Positions 29,126-29,166 of a DNA stretch of 29,166 nt are shown here, one piece after another. Under the pieces are notes generated by a model. That model was not told where the DNA came from. It ran no database searches and saw nothing but the letters and a program-made list of their open reading frames with translations. The stretch spans positions 1 to 29,166 of the forward strand of contig NZ_DXUU01000039.1 in assembly GCF_019417665.1 (NCBI RefSeq). Reading direction: 5' to 3'. How positions within the stretch are numbered: the stretch's first letter is position 1; the number at the start of each line of letters is the position of its first letter. The position numbers and the translations under genes are program-made. Source of the stretch: Ruminococcus sp. (GTDB lineage: Bacteria; Bacillota; Clostridia; Oscillospirales; Ruminococcaceae).

Positions 29126-29166
29126 AAACCATAAAAACGACCTTCAACAGTGTCGCAGCAAAACAA

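Overview
The window looks like origin-proximal chromosome from an anaerobic, spore-forming, Gram-positive Firmicute, most plausibly a Ruminococcus-like member of the Oscillospirales. The grounds are gyrA with consensus ParB-binding (parS) palindromes beside it, a spoVAC/spoVAD/spoVAE set, strong GGAGG-type ribosome sites, a maltodextrin-degrading pair (glycogen/maltodextrin phosphorylase plus a GH13 amylase) and a giant Thr-rich, sortase-type surface protein. The genus is an inference.

Layout. 1-446: a structured repeat, a MITE-like element and a parS site upstream of gyrA (447-3074). 3075-3516: the gyrA terminator, a second copy of the repeat, two palindromes and a second parS. 3517-4811: a two-gene operon (small membrane protein, membrane-anchored metallophosphoesterase). 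4787-5236 minus: spoVAC. 5237-6265: a 1-kb divergent region with the third repeat copy, a palindrome, a near-consensus parS and a ~195-bp tandem duplication. 6266-7877: spoVAD and spoVAE. 8101-8255: tRNA-Met and tRNA-Glu under a consensus promoter. 8368-9760: an MFS efflux-type transporter behind a 12-codon leader peptide and three mutually exclusive stems. 9918-11060: a GT4 glycosyltransferase. 11081-12605: two paralogous small XRE regulators, one with a divergent 61-aa partner gene, followed by tandem truncated gene tails alternating with a palindromic mobile repeat. 12762-12838 minus: tRNA-Pro. 13045-14937 and 15195-17606 minus: GH13 amylase and glgP. 18091-28803: one 3570-aa surface protein with its own promoter and terminator. 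29039-29125: a tiny one-helix peptide.

How it fits together. SpoVAC, SpoVAD and SpoVAE belong to the spore membrane channel that moves dipicolinate, but here spoVAC is detached and inverted; spoVAC and spoVAD each carry a sigma-G-like promoter with 17-bp spacing. GlgP and the GH13 enzyme would act together on alpha-glucans. The giant protein has repeated domains carrying the Lys/Glu/Asn-or-Asp residues expected for intramolecular isopeptide bonds and a cell-wall sorting signal with Asp in place of the usual Gly.

Most unusual observations: (1) the same ordered module, a multi-hairpin repeat with compensatory changes, then a CGTTCC-type palindrome, then parS, occurs three times in the first 5.7 kb and was not seen elsewhere in the window; (2) an erm/mef-like translational attenuator in front of the MFS gene; (3) an XRE regulator duplication in which the operator palindrome and the recognition helix changed together, with tail cassettes downstream; (4) eight of nine SpaA-like domains ending in Asp rather than Asn at the presumed isopeptide position. 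All reading was by eye; no searches or folding programs were run.
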